From positions 1-64,000 of the forward strand of contig JABCZL010000005.1 in assembly GCA_013289685.1 (NCBI GenBank): DNA of 64,000 nucleotides, in the 5' to 3' direction. The notes beneath the pieces were generated by a model. The model searched no databases and was not told where the DNA came from. It saw only the letters and a program-made list of their open reading frames with translations. Below, in pieces: positions 43,665-50,844 of this stretch. The stretch is from Acidobacteriota bacterium (GTDB lineage: Bacteria; Acidobacteriota; Terriglobia; Terriglobales; Acidobacteriaceae). A program made the translations under genes and the position numbers. Numbering within the stretch: the stretch's first letter is position 1; the number at the start of each line of letters is the position of its first letter.

Positions 43665-43998
43665 GGCTCACCCCCGCCAAGCTGTCGAGTGCCTGGAAGA
43701 AGGAGCGCCACTCCGCGCGCAGCGGGGCGAGTTGGCGGCGGCCGCCGGGGGTGAGGCGATAGTAGCGGCGGTCGCGGCCAGCATGATTGGCCTGCCAGTG
43801 GCCTTCCAGCCAGCCGCGTTTTTCCATATCGTAGAGCAGGGGATAGAGCGACGCTAGCGTGAATTTCAGGGCGCCGCCGGTGCGCTCCCCGATCTGTTTG
43901 GCGATTTCGAAGCCGTAGAGGGGCTGCTCGGCCAGCAGGGAGAGGATGGCCAGCTCGCCGCTCCCTCGCGCGATTTTGGATCGGATGCGTTTGGTCAT
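43657..43998 (-). CDS. PadR-family transcriptional regulator
   Basis: This is a 113-residue winged-helix repressor. ARGSGELAILSLLAEQPLYGFEIAKQIGER, then LKFTLASLYPLLYDMEKRGWLEGHW and GRDRRYYRLTPGGRRQL, match the PadR N-terminal domain. The short C-terminal helix can mediate dimers. It is the first gene of an operon with the two HAAS proteins. A promoter with two palindromic operators lies immediately upstream, consistent with autorepression. Confidence 0.93.
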   Translation of the reverse strand: MTKRIRSKIARGSGELAILSLLAEQPLYGFEIAKQIGERTGGALKFTLASLYPLLYDMEKRGWLEGHWQANHAGRDRRYYRLTPGGRRQLAPLRAEWRSFFQALDSLAGVSHA

Positions 43999-44019
43999 GA
44001 TTCAGGGCGGATTCGCAGT

Positions 44020-44055
44020 ATAGGAATCCTATGTTCGGAGTATAGGAATCCTATA
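44020..44055 (-). promoter_or_regulatory. twin palindromic operator of the PadR operon
   Basis: Two palindromes share the core ATAGGAATCCTAT: 44020-44032 and, as the 15-bp perfect TATAGGAATCCTATA, 44041-44055. Their centres are 22 bp apart, near two helical turns. One overlaps the -10 region and the other lies in the 5' UTR, so PadR binding here would block transcription. Confidence 0.85.
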
Positions 44056-44067
44056 TAGGTGGGTCAA
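44039..44067 (-). promoter_or_regulatory. sigma-70 promoter of the PadR-HAAS operon
   Basis: On the minus strand TTGACC (44067-44062), 17 nt and TATACT (44044-44039) form a near-consensus promoter. Transcription would start around 44032, about 35 nt before the padR ATG. Confidence 0.8.
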
Positions 44068-44126
44068 CATTACGGCGGTACCTGCCCGGGCGGGCGTTTC
44101 CGGATACTTCTGAAGCGGGGCCGGGG

Positions 44127-44215
44127 CCACAGCAACCGAGCTTTGCGCGGCCTGTCCGGGTCTGAGACCCGGACCCACACGAAACACCGGCCCCGCGTAT
44201 TTCTTTTCGCGCAAG
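44127..44215. repeat. decayed palindromic stretch before the pseudopilin gene
   Basis: GTCCGGGTCTGAGACCCGGAC is an exact inverted repeat near 44156-44176, surrounded by GCGGGGCCGGGGCC and CCGGCCCCGC (44116-44126 and about 44188-44197). No gene is supported in this 280-nt gap apart from the PadR promoter region. Confidence 0.6.
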
Positions 44216-44279
44216 TCGTTTGCCGACCTTCGTTCTCGTCTTGTTGCTGCTGCTCATTTTGCGGCGGGGAGGGCGGACG

Positions 44280-44777
44280 ATGGAACGGCAAACGGGATTT
44301 ACTTTGCTGGAGATGTTGATCGTGATCACGATTGTTCTGATCATTGCGGCCATTGCCATCCCGAGTTTGGTGGAATCGAAGATCAGGGCCAATGAGGCTT
44401 CGGCGGTGGCTTCCATTCATGCCATCAACGTGGCGGAAGAGTCGTACCAGGCAGCTTATGGCGGATACGCAGAATCGCTGGCGAAGCTGGGAGGGGCAGA
44501 GCCCTGCACCAAGTCGGCTGCCACGGCGTGTTTGCTGGATCAAAGCCTGGCCGGAGGGGTGAAGTCGGGGTATAACTTCGTGGCGGCAGGGGGCAATCCG
44601 GCGAATGAAGAGAACACAAGCTACGTGGTAGGCGCGGCGCCGGTGGCGTTTGACCGCACTGGCAAGCGGTTGTTTTGCTCGACTGAAAAGAACGTGATTC
44701 GCGCGGATCCCAATACCGAGGGGAGCACGACTCCTCCAGATGGGCAGCGGTGCGCGAGGTTCAGCGCGTTGCAATAA
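44280..44777 (+). CDS. type IV pilin-like (prepilin) protein
   Basis: This encodes 165 residues with a class III signal. MERQTGFTLLEMLIVITIVLIIAAIAIPSL shows the G/F cleavage site, the +5 Glu and the hydrophobic helix of pilins and pseudopilins. The rest (ESKIRANEASAVASIHAINVAEESYQ) matches the alpha-helical and head region of T2SS/T4P major-type pilins. There are two Cys pairs near the C-terminus. No assembly genes are adjacent; PilT-like ATPase is at 58.9 kb. GGGAGGGCGG supports the ATG at 44280. Confidence 0.85.
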   Translation: MERQTGFTLLEMLIVITIVLIIAAIAIPSLVESKIRANEASAVASIHAINVAEESYQAAYGGYAESLAKLGGAEPCTKSAATACLLDQSLAGGVKSGYNFVAAGGNPANEENTSYVVGAAPVAFDRTGKRLFCSTEKNVIRADPNTEGSTTPPDGQRCARFSALQ

Positions 44778-44801
44778 CGCGGGCGGGGGCTGCTCCCTGG
44801 G

Positions 44802-45365
44802 GTGCTGCCAAAGATTGCAGTCTTCGGATATCGACTTCGGATATCATACCGTGCCGTGAGCCTGACGAGGGAATCTGCGCCGAGTTCGCGCTGGCGCGTC
44901 GTGCGCAACATCCTGCTCTACGGCGGATGCAGCGGGTTGCTGATCGCGGTGCTGAACCTGACGGAGTACCGCTTCCTGGTCGTCGAGCATTCGGTGGAGA
45001 TCTATGTCGCGCTGGTCGCAGCGCTTTTTGCCGGACTGGGCATCTGGCTGGGGCTGACGATCACGCGAAAAAGGCCGGAGGTGATCGTTAACGCTAAAGA
45101 AACGATCATCAAGGAAGTTCCGGCGCAGGCCGCGGGTCCGTTTGTCGTCGATGAGACGCGGGTCAGCCAGCTTGGCATTACCGCGCGCGAGCTGGAGATT
45201 CTCGGGCTCATCGCCAGCGGGTTGAGCAACCGGGAGATAGCCGAACGGTTGTTCGTCAGCGAAAACACGGTGAAGACCCATTCCAGCCGGCTGTTTGATA
45301 AGCTTGGCGCCAAACGGCGCACCCAGGCGGTGCAGATCGGCAAGACCTCCAGGCTGATCCCGTGA
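44802..45365 (+). CDS. membrane-anchored LuxR-type regulator
   Basis: This encodes 187 residues. The N-terminal half has two hydrophobic segments (about residues 39-57 and 66-86, AALFAGLGIWLGLTI). A linker then leads to a LuxR/FixJ HTH (ITARELEILGLIASGLSNREIAERLFVSENTVKTHSSRLFDKLGAKRRTQAV). No receiver domain is present, so regulation must come through the membrane part. The start could be GTG at 44802 or GTG at 44856; a direct repeat CTTCGGATATC (44822, 44835) lies between them and could be an operator. Confidence 0.82.
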   Translation: MLPKIAVFGYRLRISYRAVSLTRESAPSSRWRVVRNILLYGGCSGLLIAVLNLTEYRFLVVEHSVEIYVALVAALFAGLGIWLGLTITRKRPEVIVNAKETIIKEVPAQAAGPFVVDETRVSQLGITARELEILGLIASGLSNREIAERLFVSENTVKTHSSRLFDKLGAKRRTQAVQIGKTSRLIP

Positions 45366-45398
45366 GGCGTCGAACGCGTCGGCTTCATCCCCCGTAAG

Positions 45399-45454
45399 TC
45401 ATTCGAAAGCGTGATGTTTCGCTTCCCGACGCAAAATCATTCGAAAGTATGACG
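45399..45454. promoter_or_regulatory. direct repeat, possible regulator site
   Basis: TCATTCGAAAGCGTGATG (45399-45416) and TCATTCGAAAGTATGACG (45437-45454) match at 15 of 18 positions and are offset by 38 bp. They lie between the LuxR gene and the VOC gene. They could be binding sites for the LuxR-type regulator or part of a repeat. Confidence 0.4.
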
Positions 45455-45489
45455 ACAGCGTGGCGCGTGTTTCGCTACATTTCGGGCAC

Positions 45490-45560
45490 GTAAGCGGGGC
45501 CGGCGGGCTTCGCCCAGCCGGGACAGTCGAGAGCCTGCATGGCGGGTGTCGCTACATGAG
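45490..45560. repeat. palindromic element
   Basis: GCGGGGCCGGCGGGCTTCGCC, CCGGGACAGTCGAGAGCCTGC and GTCGCTACATGAG match phrases of the gluQ insertion. It sits directly before the VOC gene's ribosome binding site. Confidence 0.65.
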
Positions 45561-45578
45561 TTTACTAAAAGGAGGGGT

Positions 45579-45989
45579 ATGAAACGCGTAACTGGGATTG
45601 GTGGAATTTTCTTCAAATCGGAGAACCAGCAGCAGCTTTACGAGTGGTATGAGAAGCATCTTGGCATCCAGCGCGAAGCGCACGGCCAGGGAGCGACGTT
45701 TCACTGGCGCGAACTGCAGGCCGCAGATGGCAGCGAGCCGGGGCCTAAAGCCCAGACGGCGTGGTCCATCTTTCCGCAGACGACGAAATATTTTGGCGCC
45801 GGCAAAGCTGGCTTCATGGTCAACTACCGGGTCGACAATCTTGACGCGTTGCTGGAAGACCTGAAGAAGTCGGGCGTCGAAATCGATCCTCACCGGGAAG
45901 AAGCCGACTATGGCCGCTTCGCGTGGATCACCGATCCTGACGGCAACCGCATTGAGTTATGGGAACCGCCCAAGTCAGAGGCAGACTGA
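45579..45989 (+). CDS. VOC (glyoxalase/bleomycin-resistance) family protein
   Basis: This is a 136-residue metalloenzyme-fold protein. It begins MKRVTGIGGIFFKSENQQQLYEWYEKHLGI and ends GRFAWITDPDGNRIELWEP, the standard VOC N- and C-terminal blocks with the metal-ligand Glu near the end. The chosen ATG has AAAGGAGG upstream, excluding the in-frame ATG at 45546. Substrate not predictable. Confidence 0.87.
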   Translation: MKRVTGIGGIFFKSENQQQLYEWYEKHLGIQREAHGQGATFHWRELQAADGSEPGPKAQTAWSIFPQTTKYFGAGKAGFMVNYRVDNLDALLEDLKKSGVEIDPHREEADYGRFAWITDPDGNRIELWEPPKSEAD

Positions 45990-46065
45990 GGTAGCGCGTG
46001 CATTCCTGCGCTCGCACGTGAAAGCAGTTTTCACGGAGAGTGACCTAAAAAGGAGACTCGAATCC

Positions 46066-46608
46066 ATGAAAAAGACGGTTCTGACTTTTGGGTTGATTTC
46101 CGGCGCGACAGTGACGGGGCTGATGATGGCGACGATGCCGTTCGTGAATACGATTGGCTGGGAGAAGGGAGAGATCCTTGGCTACGCCACGATCGTGCTG
46201 GCGGCGCTCATGGTGTTTTTCGGGGTGCGCTCGTACCGGGAGAACGTCGGGGGCGGGCGGCTGACATTCGGCCGCGGGTTTGCGGTCGGCATCCTGATCA
46301 CGTTGATCTCGAGCGCGTGCTATGTGGGGACGTGGGAAATCGTCTACCACACACTGATGCCCAACTTCGCTGAGAAATATGCCGTCCACATGGTGGAACA
46401 CGCGAAGGCCTCTGGCGCGAGCCAGCAGAAGGTAGAGGAGACGGAGCGGCAGGCGAGGGACTTCGTACGGAATTACCACAATCCATTCATCAATATGGCC
46501 TGGACGTTCATGGAGGTGTTTCCCATCGGCTTCGTGGTTACGCTGGCGTCGGCCGGGATTTTGCGGAAGAAGGGCCAGGGCATCGCAGTAGGTAGCGGCG
46601 CAATTTAA
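46066..46608 (+). CDS. DUF4199-family membrane protein
   Basis: This 180-residue protein has four predicted membrane segments: MKKTVLTFGLISGATVTGLMMATMPF, GYATIVLAALMVFFGVRSYRENVGGG, GFAVGILITLISSACYVGTWEIVY and a last span GFVVTLASAGIL. The pattern agrees with DUF4199. AAAGGAGAC precedes the ATG, so a much longer in-frame start at 45910 can be rejected. Function unknown. Confidence 0.85.
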   Translation: MKKTVLTFGLISGATVTGLMMATMPFVNTIGWEKGEILGYATIVLAALMVFFGVRSYRENVGGGRLTFGRGFAVGILITLISSACYVGTWEIVYHTLMPNFAEKYAVHMVEHAKASGASQQKVEETERQARDFVRNYHNPFINMAWTFMEVFPIGFVVTLASAGILRKKGQGIAVGSGAI

Positions 46609-46610
46609 AA

Positions 46611-46634
46611 TCCTTTACCACGAAGTTACACGAA
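46611..46634. repeat. TTTACCACGAAG-type repeat, second copy
   Basis: TTTACCACGAAGTTACACGA lies 3 nt after the DUF4199 stop. It is related to 41821-41850. Confidence 0.55.
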
Positions 46635-46748
46635 GGAAACAACCCCCAGAATAAGCCCCGCACTTTTTAGGTTACTTGGGTAGTTACTATGCACCAAAAT
46701 TGATGCATCTTTCATCGCCCCGTAACATTTCGGTGGTAGAAATAGGAT

Positions 46749-47573
46749 ATGGATCTGCACGTGTACAACACGCTGATCCTTTCCGACCTGCACCTGGGTG
46801 CAGAGACGAGTCATGCCCGCGAGGCCACGCGGGTGCTCAAGGAAAACCGCTTCCAGCGGCTGATTCTACTGGGCGACATTTTCGCCGATCTCAATTTTGC
46901 CCGCCTGACCAAGGACCACTGGAAGTTCCTCGGCTATATTCGCAAGCTCTCGAATCCCAAGCGTAATATTGAGATTGTGTGGGTGGAAGGCAATCACGAT
47001 CACGGGCTGACCAACATCATGTCGCACCTGGTCGGGGTTCGCGTGTACCAGGACTACAGGTGGGAATACGGCGGGCTGCGGCACATTGCGATTCACGGTC
47101 ACCAGTTCGACGGCTTTCAGGTGAGCCGGGTGAGGCTCAGCCAGTGGGGGACCTCGCTGTTCCTGCAGTTGCAGAAATTAGACTTTAAGAGCAAGCCGAT
47201 TACGCGGCTGATTGACCGGCTGAATACGCGGTGGCTGCGTATGTCGCCGAAAGTGGCGTCGGGAGCGCTGAACTATGCGCGGCAGGATGGCGCCGACCGC
47301 ATCTTTTGCGGCCATACCCACGAAGCCATCCATGTGGAGCAGGACGGCATCCATTATTACAACTCGGGCGGGTGGGTCGATACCCGGTTGACATATCTGA
47401 CGGTCGACGAACAGGGGGTGCAAACTCATGAATACCACGAGCGTGAATCCGGCGAACGAGCTGACGATCGTGATTCCGGCGAAGAACGAGGCGAAGCTGA
47501 TTCCGCGCTTGCTGACATCGCTGATGAATCAGGACTACTCGAAGATGTCGAGTACGAGAGTGTTGGTCGCTGA
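46749..47573 (+). CDS. LpxH-like metallophosphoesterase
   Basis: Calcineurin-type phosphoesterase of 274 residues, similar to UDP-2,3-diacylglucosamine hydrolase. The metal motifs are all present: LSDLHLGAE, GDIFADLN, EGNHDHGL, HGHQFDGF and GHTHEAIH. The last ~50 residues (GERADDRDSGEERGEA..) are an acidic, low-complexity tail read in a frame different from the glycosyltransferase that begins inside it, so the overlap (146 nt) is real on paper. The catalytic domain ends at about VDEQGVQT before the overlap. Role in lipid A or glycan assembly is inference. Confidence 0.88.
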   Translation: MDLHVYNTLILSDLHLGAETSHAREATRVLKENRFQRLILLGDIFADLNFARLTKDHWKFLGYIRKLSNPKRNIEIVWVEGNHDHGLTNIMSHLVGVRVYQDYRWEYGGLRHIAIHGHQFDGFQVSRVRLSQWGTSLFLQLQKLDFKSKPITRLIDRLNTRWLRMSPKVASGALNYARQDGADRIFCGHTHEAIHVEQDGIHYYNSGGWVDTRLTYLTVDEQGVQTHEYHERESGERADDRDSGEERGEADSALADIADESGLLEDVEYESVGR

Positions 47574-48177
47574 CGCGAACTCGACGGATAAAACTTCCGA
47601 GATGGTGATGAGTTTCCGCGATCGCCTGAACGTGAGTGTGATTCGCGGTGGGGTGCCCTCGGTCGGAAGGAATCAAGGCGCGGCGCAGGCGGATACGCGC
47701 TACATTTTGTTTCTGGACGCGGACATTGAGCTCGCGGACCGGTCGCTGGTGCGGCGTTGCGTGGAACGGGCGCAGAACAAGCAACTGCATTGTGTGACTA
47801 CGAACATTTTGTGCGAGGAAGGCACTTGGCTTGACCGGGCGTTCTATGCGGTTAACGACCTTTTTCAATACCTGTCGTACCTGCATCGTCCGTTTGCCAC
47901 CGGGATGTTCATGTTGTTTGACCGGAAGAGATTCTGGGAGCTGGGCGGATTTAATGAACAGATTCTGTTCGCGGAGGACTACCGGCTGAGCCAGCAAGTC
48001 GAGCGCCAGCGCTTCGCGGTCGTTCGGGGCGGGGTCTACACCACGAACCGGCGCTTGAAGAAGATGGGGTACCTGCGGGTGGGTTGGCTGTTCCTGTGGA
48101 CCGCTATGAATTACTGGAACGAAAAATACTTTTTGCGCGATCACAAGTATTGGGCGGATGGGGTGCCTCGCGCCTAG
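47428..48177 (+). CDS. glycosyltransferase family 2
   Basis: This encodes a 249-residue GT-A enzyme. ELTIVIPAKNEAKLIPRLLTSL is the opening strand and loop, ADANSTDKTSE follows, and the nucleotide-sugar DxD-type motif is FLDADIELAD. RPFATGMFMLFDRKRFWELGGFNEQILFAEDYRLSQQV is the conserved acceptor-side block. It has no signal peptide. It begins inside the 3' end of the phosphoesterase gene in another frame; the two are certainly co-transcribed. Acceptor unknown. Confidence 0.9.
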   Translation: MNTTSVNPANELTIVIPAKNEAKLIPRLLTSLMNQDYSKMSSTRVLVADANSTDKTSEMVMSFRDRLNVSVIRGGVPSVGRNQGAAQADTRYILFLDADIELADRSLVRRCVERAQNKQLHCVTTNILCEEGTWLDRAFYAVNDLFQYLSYLHRPFATGMFMLFDRKRFWELGGFNEQILFAEDYRLSQQVERQRFAVVRGGVYTTNRRLKKMGYLRVGWLFLWTAMNYWNEKYFLRDHKYWADGVPRA

Positions 48178-48289
48178 GTCTCCGGGCGCTTCTCTTCTTC
48201 TCTTTAACGTTCTCTTTAACGAGTTTTTTGCCGGCCACACAAAACAGGATTCAGCCAACCAGCTGGATCCTGATTTTGCATGTGGTGAA

Positions 48290-48847
48290 TTAGAAGCGGA
48301 AGACAATGCCGGTCGACAGGCGGAGGTTGCTCTGGTACTGGCCGAAGAGGTGAGTCGAGACGTAATCGCCCTGGAGTCGCCAGGCGATGGGGCGAATGAT
48401 ACGGTAATCGAGGCCGCCTCCGAACGCCGCGGCGAACGACGTGTCGGAGACGACACTGTTCGTGTTGGCGTGCGCCACGCCGAACTCAAGTTCGGCGAAG
48501 GGCCGAAACTTCCCGAAAGACGCTGAAAAGCGCGGCCCGAACAAAGCCTCATAGGCGTGTATGTTGAAGCTCGTGGGGCAAACCACTCCGATCGCGCAGG
48601 TATTCGCAGGATTCACGAAATTCTGTGAGCCGTAGTGGCCGCTGAAGTCGGCCACAAGTCCCACGACGGGGAATATCTTTCCTTCGAGCGATCCTTCCCA
48701 CCCGTTGAGGCTGGCGCGGCCGACGTTGGAGAAATTCGTGTTGTAGTAGGAGTAGCCGAAGAACACATTGCCGTTGGTCGGGACTTGCGCAGTTGTCAGT
48801 GTCGCGGAAAAGATCAGCATGGGAATGATGACTGCGATCTTGCGCAT
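48290..48847 (-). CDS. outer-membrane beta-barrel-like protein, paralogue 3
   Basis: This 185-residue secreted protein has a signal peptide (MRKIAVIIPMLIFSATLTTAQ). It then shows GNVFFGYSYYNTNFSNV, WEGSLEGKIFPVVGLVADFSGHYGSQ and GPRFSASFGKFRPFAELEFGVAH. It ends with RLQGDYVSTHL..STGIVFRF, a C-terminal Phe typical of outer-membrane barrels. AGGGAGGAG precedes the ATG. It is one of three tandem paralogues (48290-50138), each with its own ribosome binding site. Confidence 0.82.
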   Translation of the reverse strand: MRKIAVIIPMLIFSATLTTAQVPTNGNVFFGYSYYNTNFSNVGRASLNGWEGSLEGKIFPVVGLVADFSGHYGSQNFVNPANTCAIGVVCPTSFNIHAYEALFGPRFSASFGKFRPFAELEFGVAHANTNSVVSDTSFAAAFGGGLDYRIIRPIAWRLQGDYVSTHLFGQYQSNLRLSTGIVFRF

Positions 48848-48901
48848 CCGACTCCTCCCTCTTTGTCCGCCAGACCGCTCGGACGAAAAAATGCTCGCCA
48901 T

Positions 48902-49456
48902 CTAGAAGCGGAAGACAATGCCGGTCGACAGACGTATGTTGTTCTGGCCGGTGCTGAAAAAACTGGTGTGCACGTAGTCCCCTTCGACGCGTACGGCGAT
49001 GGGACGAAAGAGGCGATAGTCAAGGCCTCCGCCCAGTGCGGTGGCGAATGAAGTGTTGGTGGGAAAGGCTCCGCCCGAACCGATATGCGCGAGGCCAATC
49101 ATGAACTCGCCAAACGGGGTGATCTTGCCCACGGGCACTGAGACTCGGGGACCGAACAGGACTTCATACTCGTGGCCGGTCACCTTCACATTGACGGGAC
49201 TTGGTGCGAGCACCACAAAGGTTTGCGAGCCGTAGTGGCCGCTGACATCGGTGACCAGCCCCACCCACGGAGCCAGTTTCCCTTCGAGTGATCCTTCCCA
49301 TCCCTGCAAGTTGGGACGGGTCAGGTGGTCGAGCGCTGACGCACTTGCATTCTCAAACGAATAGCCAAAAAATATGTTTCCTGAGGTGCGTACCTGTGCG
49401 CTCGCCAAGCTCGCGACAAGAAATAGCGCGGCGCCGATGCACGTGGCTTTGAGCAT
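48902..49456 (-). CDS. outer-membrane beta-barrel-like protein, paralogue 2
   Basis: This is a 184-residue member of the same family: signal peptide (GAALFLVASLASAQ), GNIFFGYSFENAS, WEGSLEGKLAPWVGLVTDVSGHYGSQ, GPRVSVPVGKITPFGEFMIGLAHIG, and an RVEGDYVHTSFF..STGIVFRF end. The ATG at 49456 is preceded by GGGAGATG. It is closest to paralogue 3; the last 18 nt of coding sequence are shared. Confidence 0.82.
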   Translation of the reverse strand: MLKATCIGAALFLVASLASAQVRTSGNIFFGYSFENASASALDHLTRPNLQGWEGSLEGKLAPWVGLVTDVSGHYGSQTFVVLAPSPVNVKVTGHEYEVLFGPRVSVPVGKITPFGEFMIGLAHIGSGGAFPTNTSFATALGGGLDYRLFRPIAVRVEGDYVHTSFFSTGQNNIRLSTGIVFRF

Positions 49457-49595
49457 GAGGACATCTCCCTTCCCTGGCATCCGTTAAACCCGTTCGGAAC
49501 AATAAAGTTTTGGATGTGTAGGGACGAGATTCGTATAGCAGGCAATCGGTTGCGAAAAAAACTGGTCGTGAACAAAAGGCGTAACTGCGGCCAGT

Positions 49596-50138
49596 TCAGA
49601 AGCGCCAGACAATTCCGGTGGAAGCGTGGTAATCATTCTGCTGGGCGCTGCCATAGTTGCTGTGAACGTAATCCCCCTGCAGGCGCCAGGAAAAGTTCTT
49701 GAAGCCAAGCCTATAGTCGACGCCGCCGCCGACATCGATGGCGATCGGGTTGTAAACGAAGCTGTAGGAATTCACGTGCCGAATGCCAGCCATGGCATGG
49801 ACGAAGGGGCGCCATCTCCCATAGTTGCCGGAAATACGCGGGCCGCCGACGATCACGTATTGCGTAACCCCCTTTCGAAAGAAACCGCTGCCATCGGCCA
49901 CCAGCCCTAGGTGGCGAAAACGGGTGAAGGGCAGGGCCTCAAAAGAGCCCTCAAACCCGTGATAACTCTGACTATTGATTTGGTCGGTGAGTTTGCCGTA
50001 GGAGACTCCAGCGTAAACGTTGCCATTCGGAAGAAGCCCGTTAAATCCACCGTGCCGGTCTGCATCTTGTGCCGACATCGGGATGGAGAACAGGATGAAA
50101 CCAGCAAACGCCAGCACTGCGGCGGCAGACTTGGACAC
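49596..50138 (-). CDS. outer-membrane beta-barrel-like protein, paralogue 1
   Basis: The most divergent of the three, with 180 residues. Its start is GTG with GGAGGAATAATTC upstream. The signal peptide is AAVLAFAGFILFSIPMSAQ. NGNVYAGVSYGKL, FEGSFEALPF..LGLVADGSGFF and GGPRISGNYGRWRPFVHAMAGIRHV match the others. It ends RLQGDYVHSNYG..STGIVWRF. It is read away from the divergent STAS gene. Confidence 0.8.
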   Translation of the reverse strand: MSKSAAAVLAFAGFILFSIPMSAQDADRHGGFNGLLPNGNVYAGVSYGKLTDQINSQSYHGFEGSFEALPFTRFRHLGLVADGSGFFRKGVTQYVIVGGPRISGNYGRWRPFVHAMAGIRHVNSYSFVYNPIAIDVGGGVDYRLGFKNFSWRLQGDYVHSNYGSAQQNDYHASTGIVWRF

Positions 50139-50388
50139 GAATTATTCCTCCCCGGCGGATGGGCCGGCAAAAATTCAATTGAATCAACGAAATCTGTTAG
50201 ATGCAGTGTACTGGACGCCCAAGATGTCCCAGTTTACAAAATTTGTCCCGGTTGCGCCGGGATTGGGGCTCGCAGGACGGGTGAAAATTTACCGGATTTT
50301 CATGGTGCCAAAACCAACGCACCTGCGTCTATCTACTAGCATGCAACCAATGGACACGAATTGGCAAATAGGCGAGCAGCCGGGAATT

Positions 50389-50784
50389 ATGGCTGCCTTT
50401 GAATACAAGGAGTTGAAGTTGAAACTCAGTCTGGAAACACGGAATCGCGGCGACGTCATCGTCGTGCACTGCCAGGGGCGCATCGTGTACCGCGATGAAG
50501 CCGCGGCGCTGTCGCGGGTGGCGGGCGAAGTCTTGCAACAGGCGCGGAAGCTGGTGCTCGACCTGAGTGGCGTGAGTTCGATGGACAGCGCCGGGATTGG
50601 AGAGCTCGCGCTGCTGCAAACCTGGGCGCAGGCCAACAACGTAAGCATGAAGTGTGCCGGGCCGAATTCGCTGGTCAGCACATTGCTCGAACTGACGAAT
50701 CTGGATTCGGTGCTGGAGGTTCATCCCTCGGTGGATGCGGCTGTGGCGTCGTTCCGGGAAGAGCGGGTGTGCGCGGACTGTTGA
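50389..50784 (+). CDS. STAS-domain (anti-sigma antagonist type) protein
   Basis: This 131-residue soluble protein is a SpoIIAA/STAS fold: VIVVHCQGRIVYRDEAAALSR, then LVLDLSGVSSMDSAGIGELALLQTWAQANN, in which the Ser in MDSAG is the usual phosphorylation site. It ends with two Cys (RVCADC). The start is uncertain: ATG at 50389, 50350 or 50341 are in frame. It may partner an unseen anti-sigma kinase; no such gene is nearby. An intrinsic terminator follows. Confidence 0.85.
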   Translation: MAAFEYKELKLKLSLETRNRGDVIVVHCQGRIVYRDEAAALSRVAGEVLQQARKLVLDLSGVSSMDSAGIGELALLQTWAQANNVSMKCAGPNSLVSTLLELTNLDSVLEVHPSVDAAVASFREERVCADC

Positions 50785-50805
50785 GCTGAGGTTATTTCAG
50801 AATGG

Positions 50806-50840
50806 AAGGAGCAAGGTTCGCCTTGCTCCTTTTTGTTTTT
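50806..50840 (+). terminator. intrinsic terminator after STAS gene
   Basis: An 11-bp perfect stem (AAGGAGCAAGG 50806-50816, complement 50821-50831) with a TTCG tetraloop is followed by TTTGTTTTT. It lies between convergent STAS and LysR genes. Confidence 0.92.
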
Positions 50841-50844
50841 GCTA

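Noticed and set aside
44220-44279. In-frame upstream extension of the pseudopilin gene
   Set aside because: It would put a second hydrophobic stretch before the class III leader; GGGAGGGCGG supports the start at 44280.
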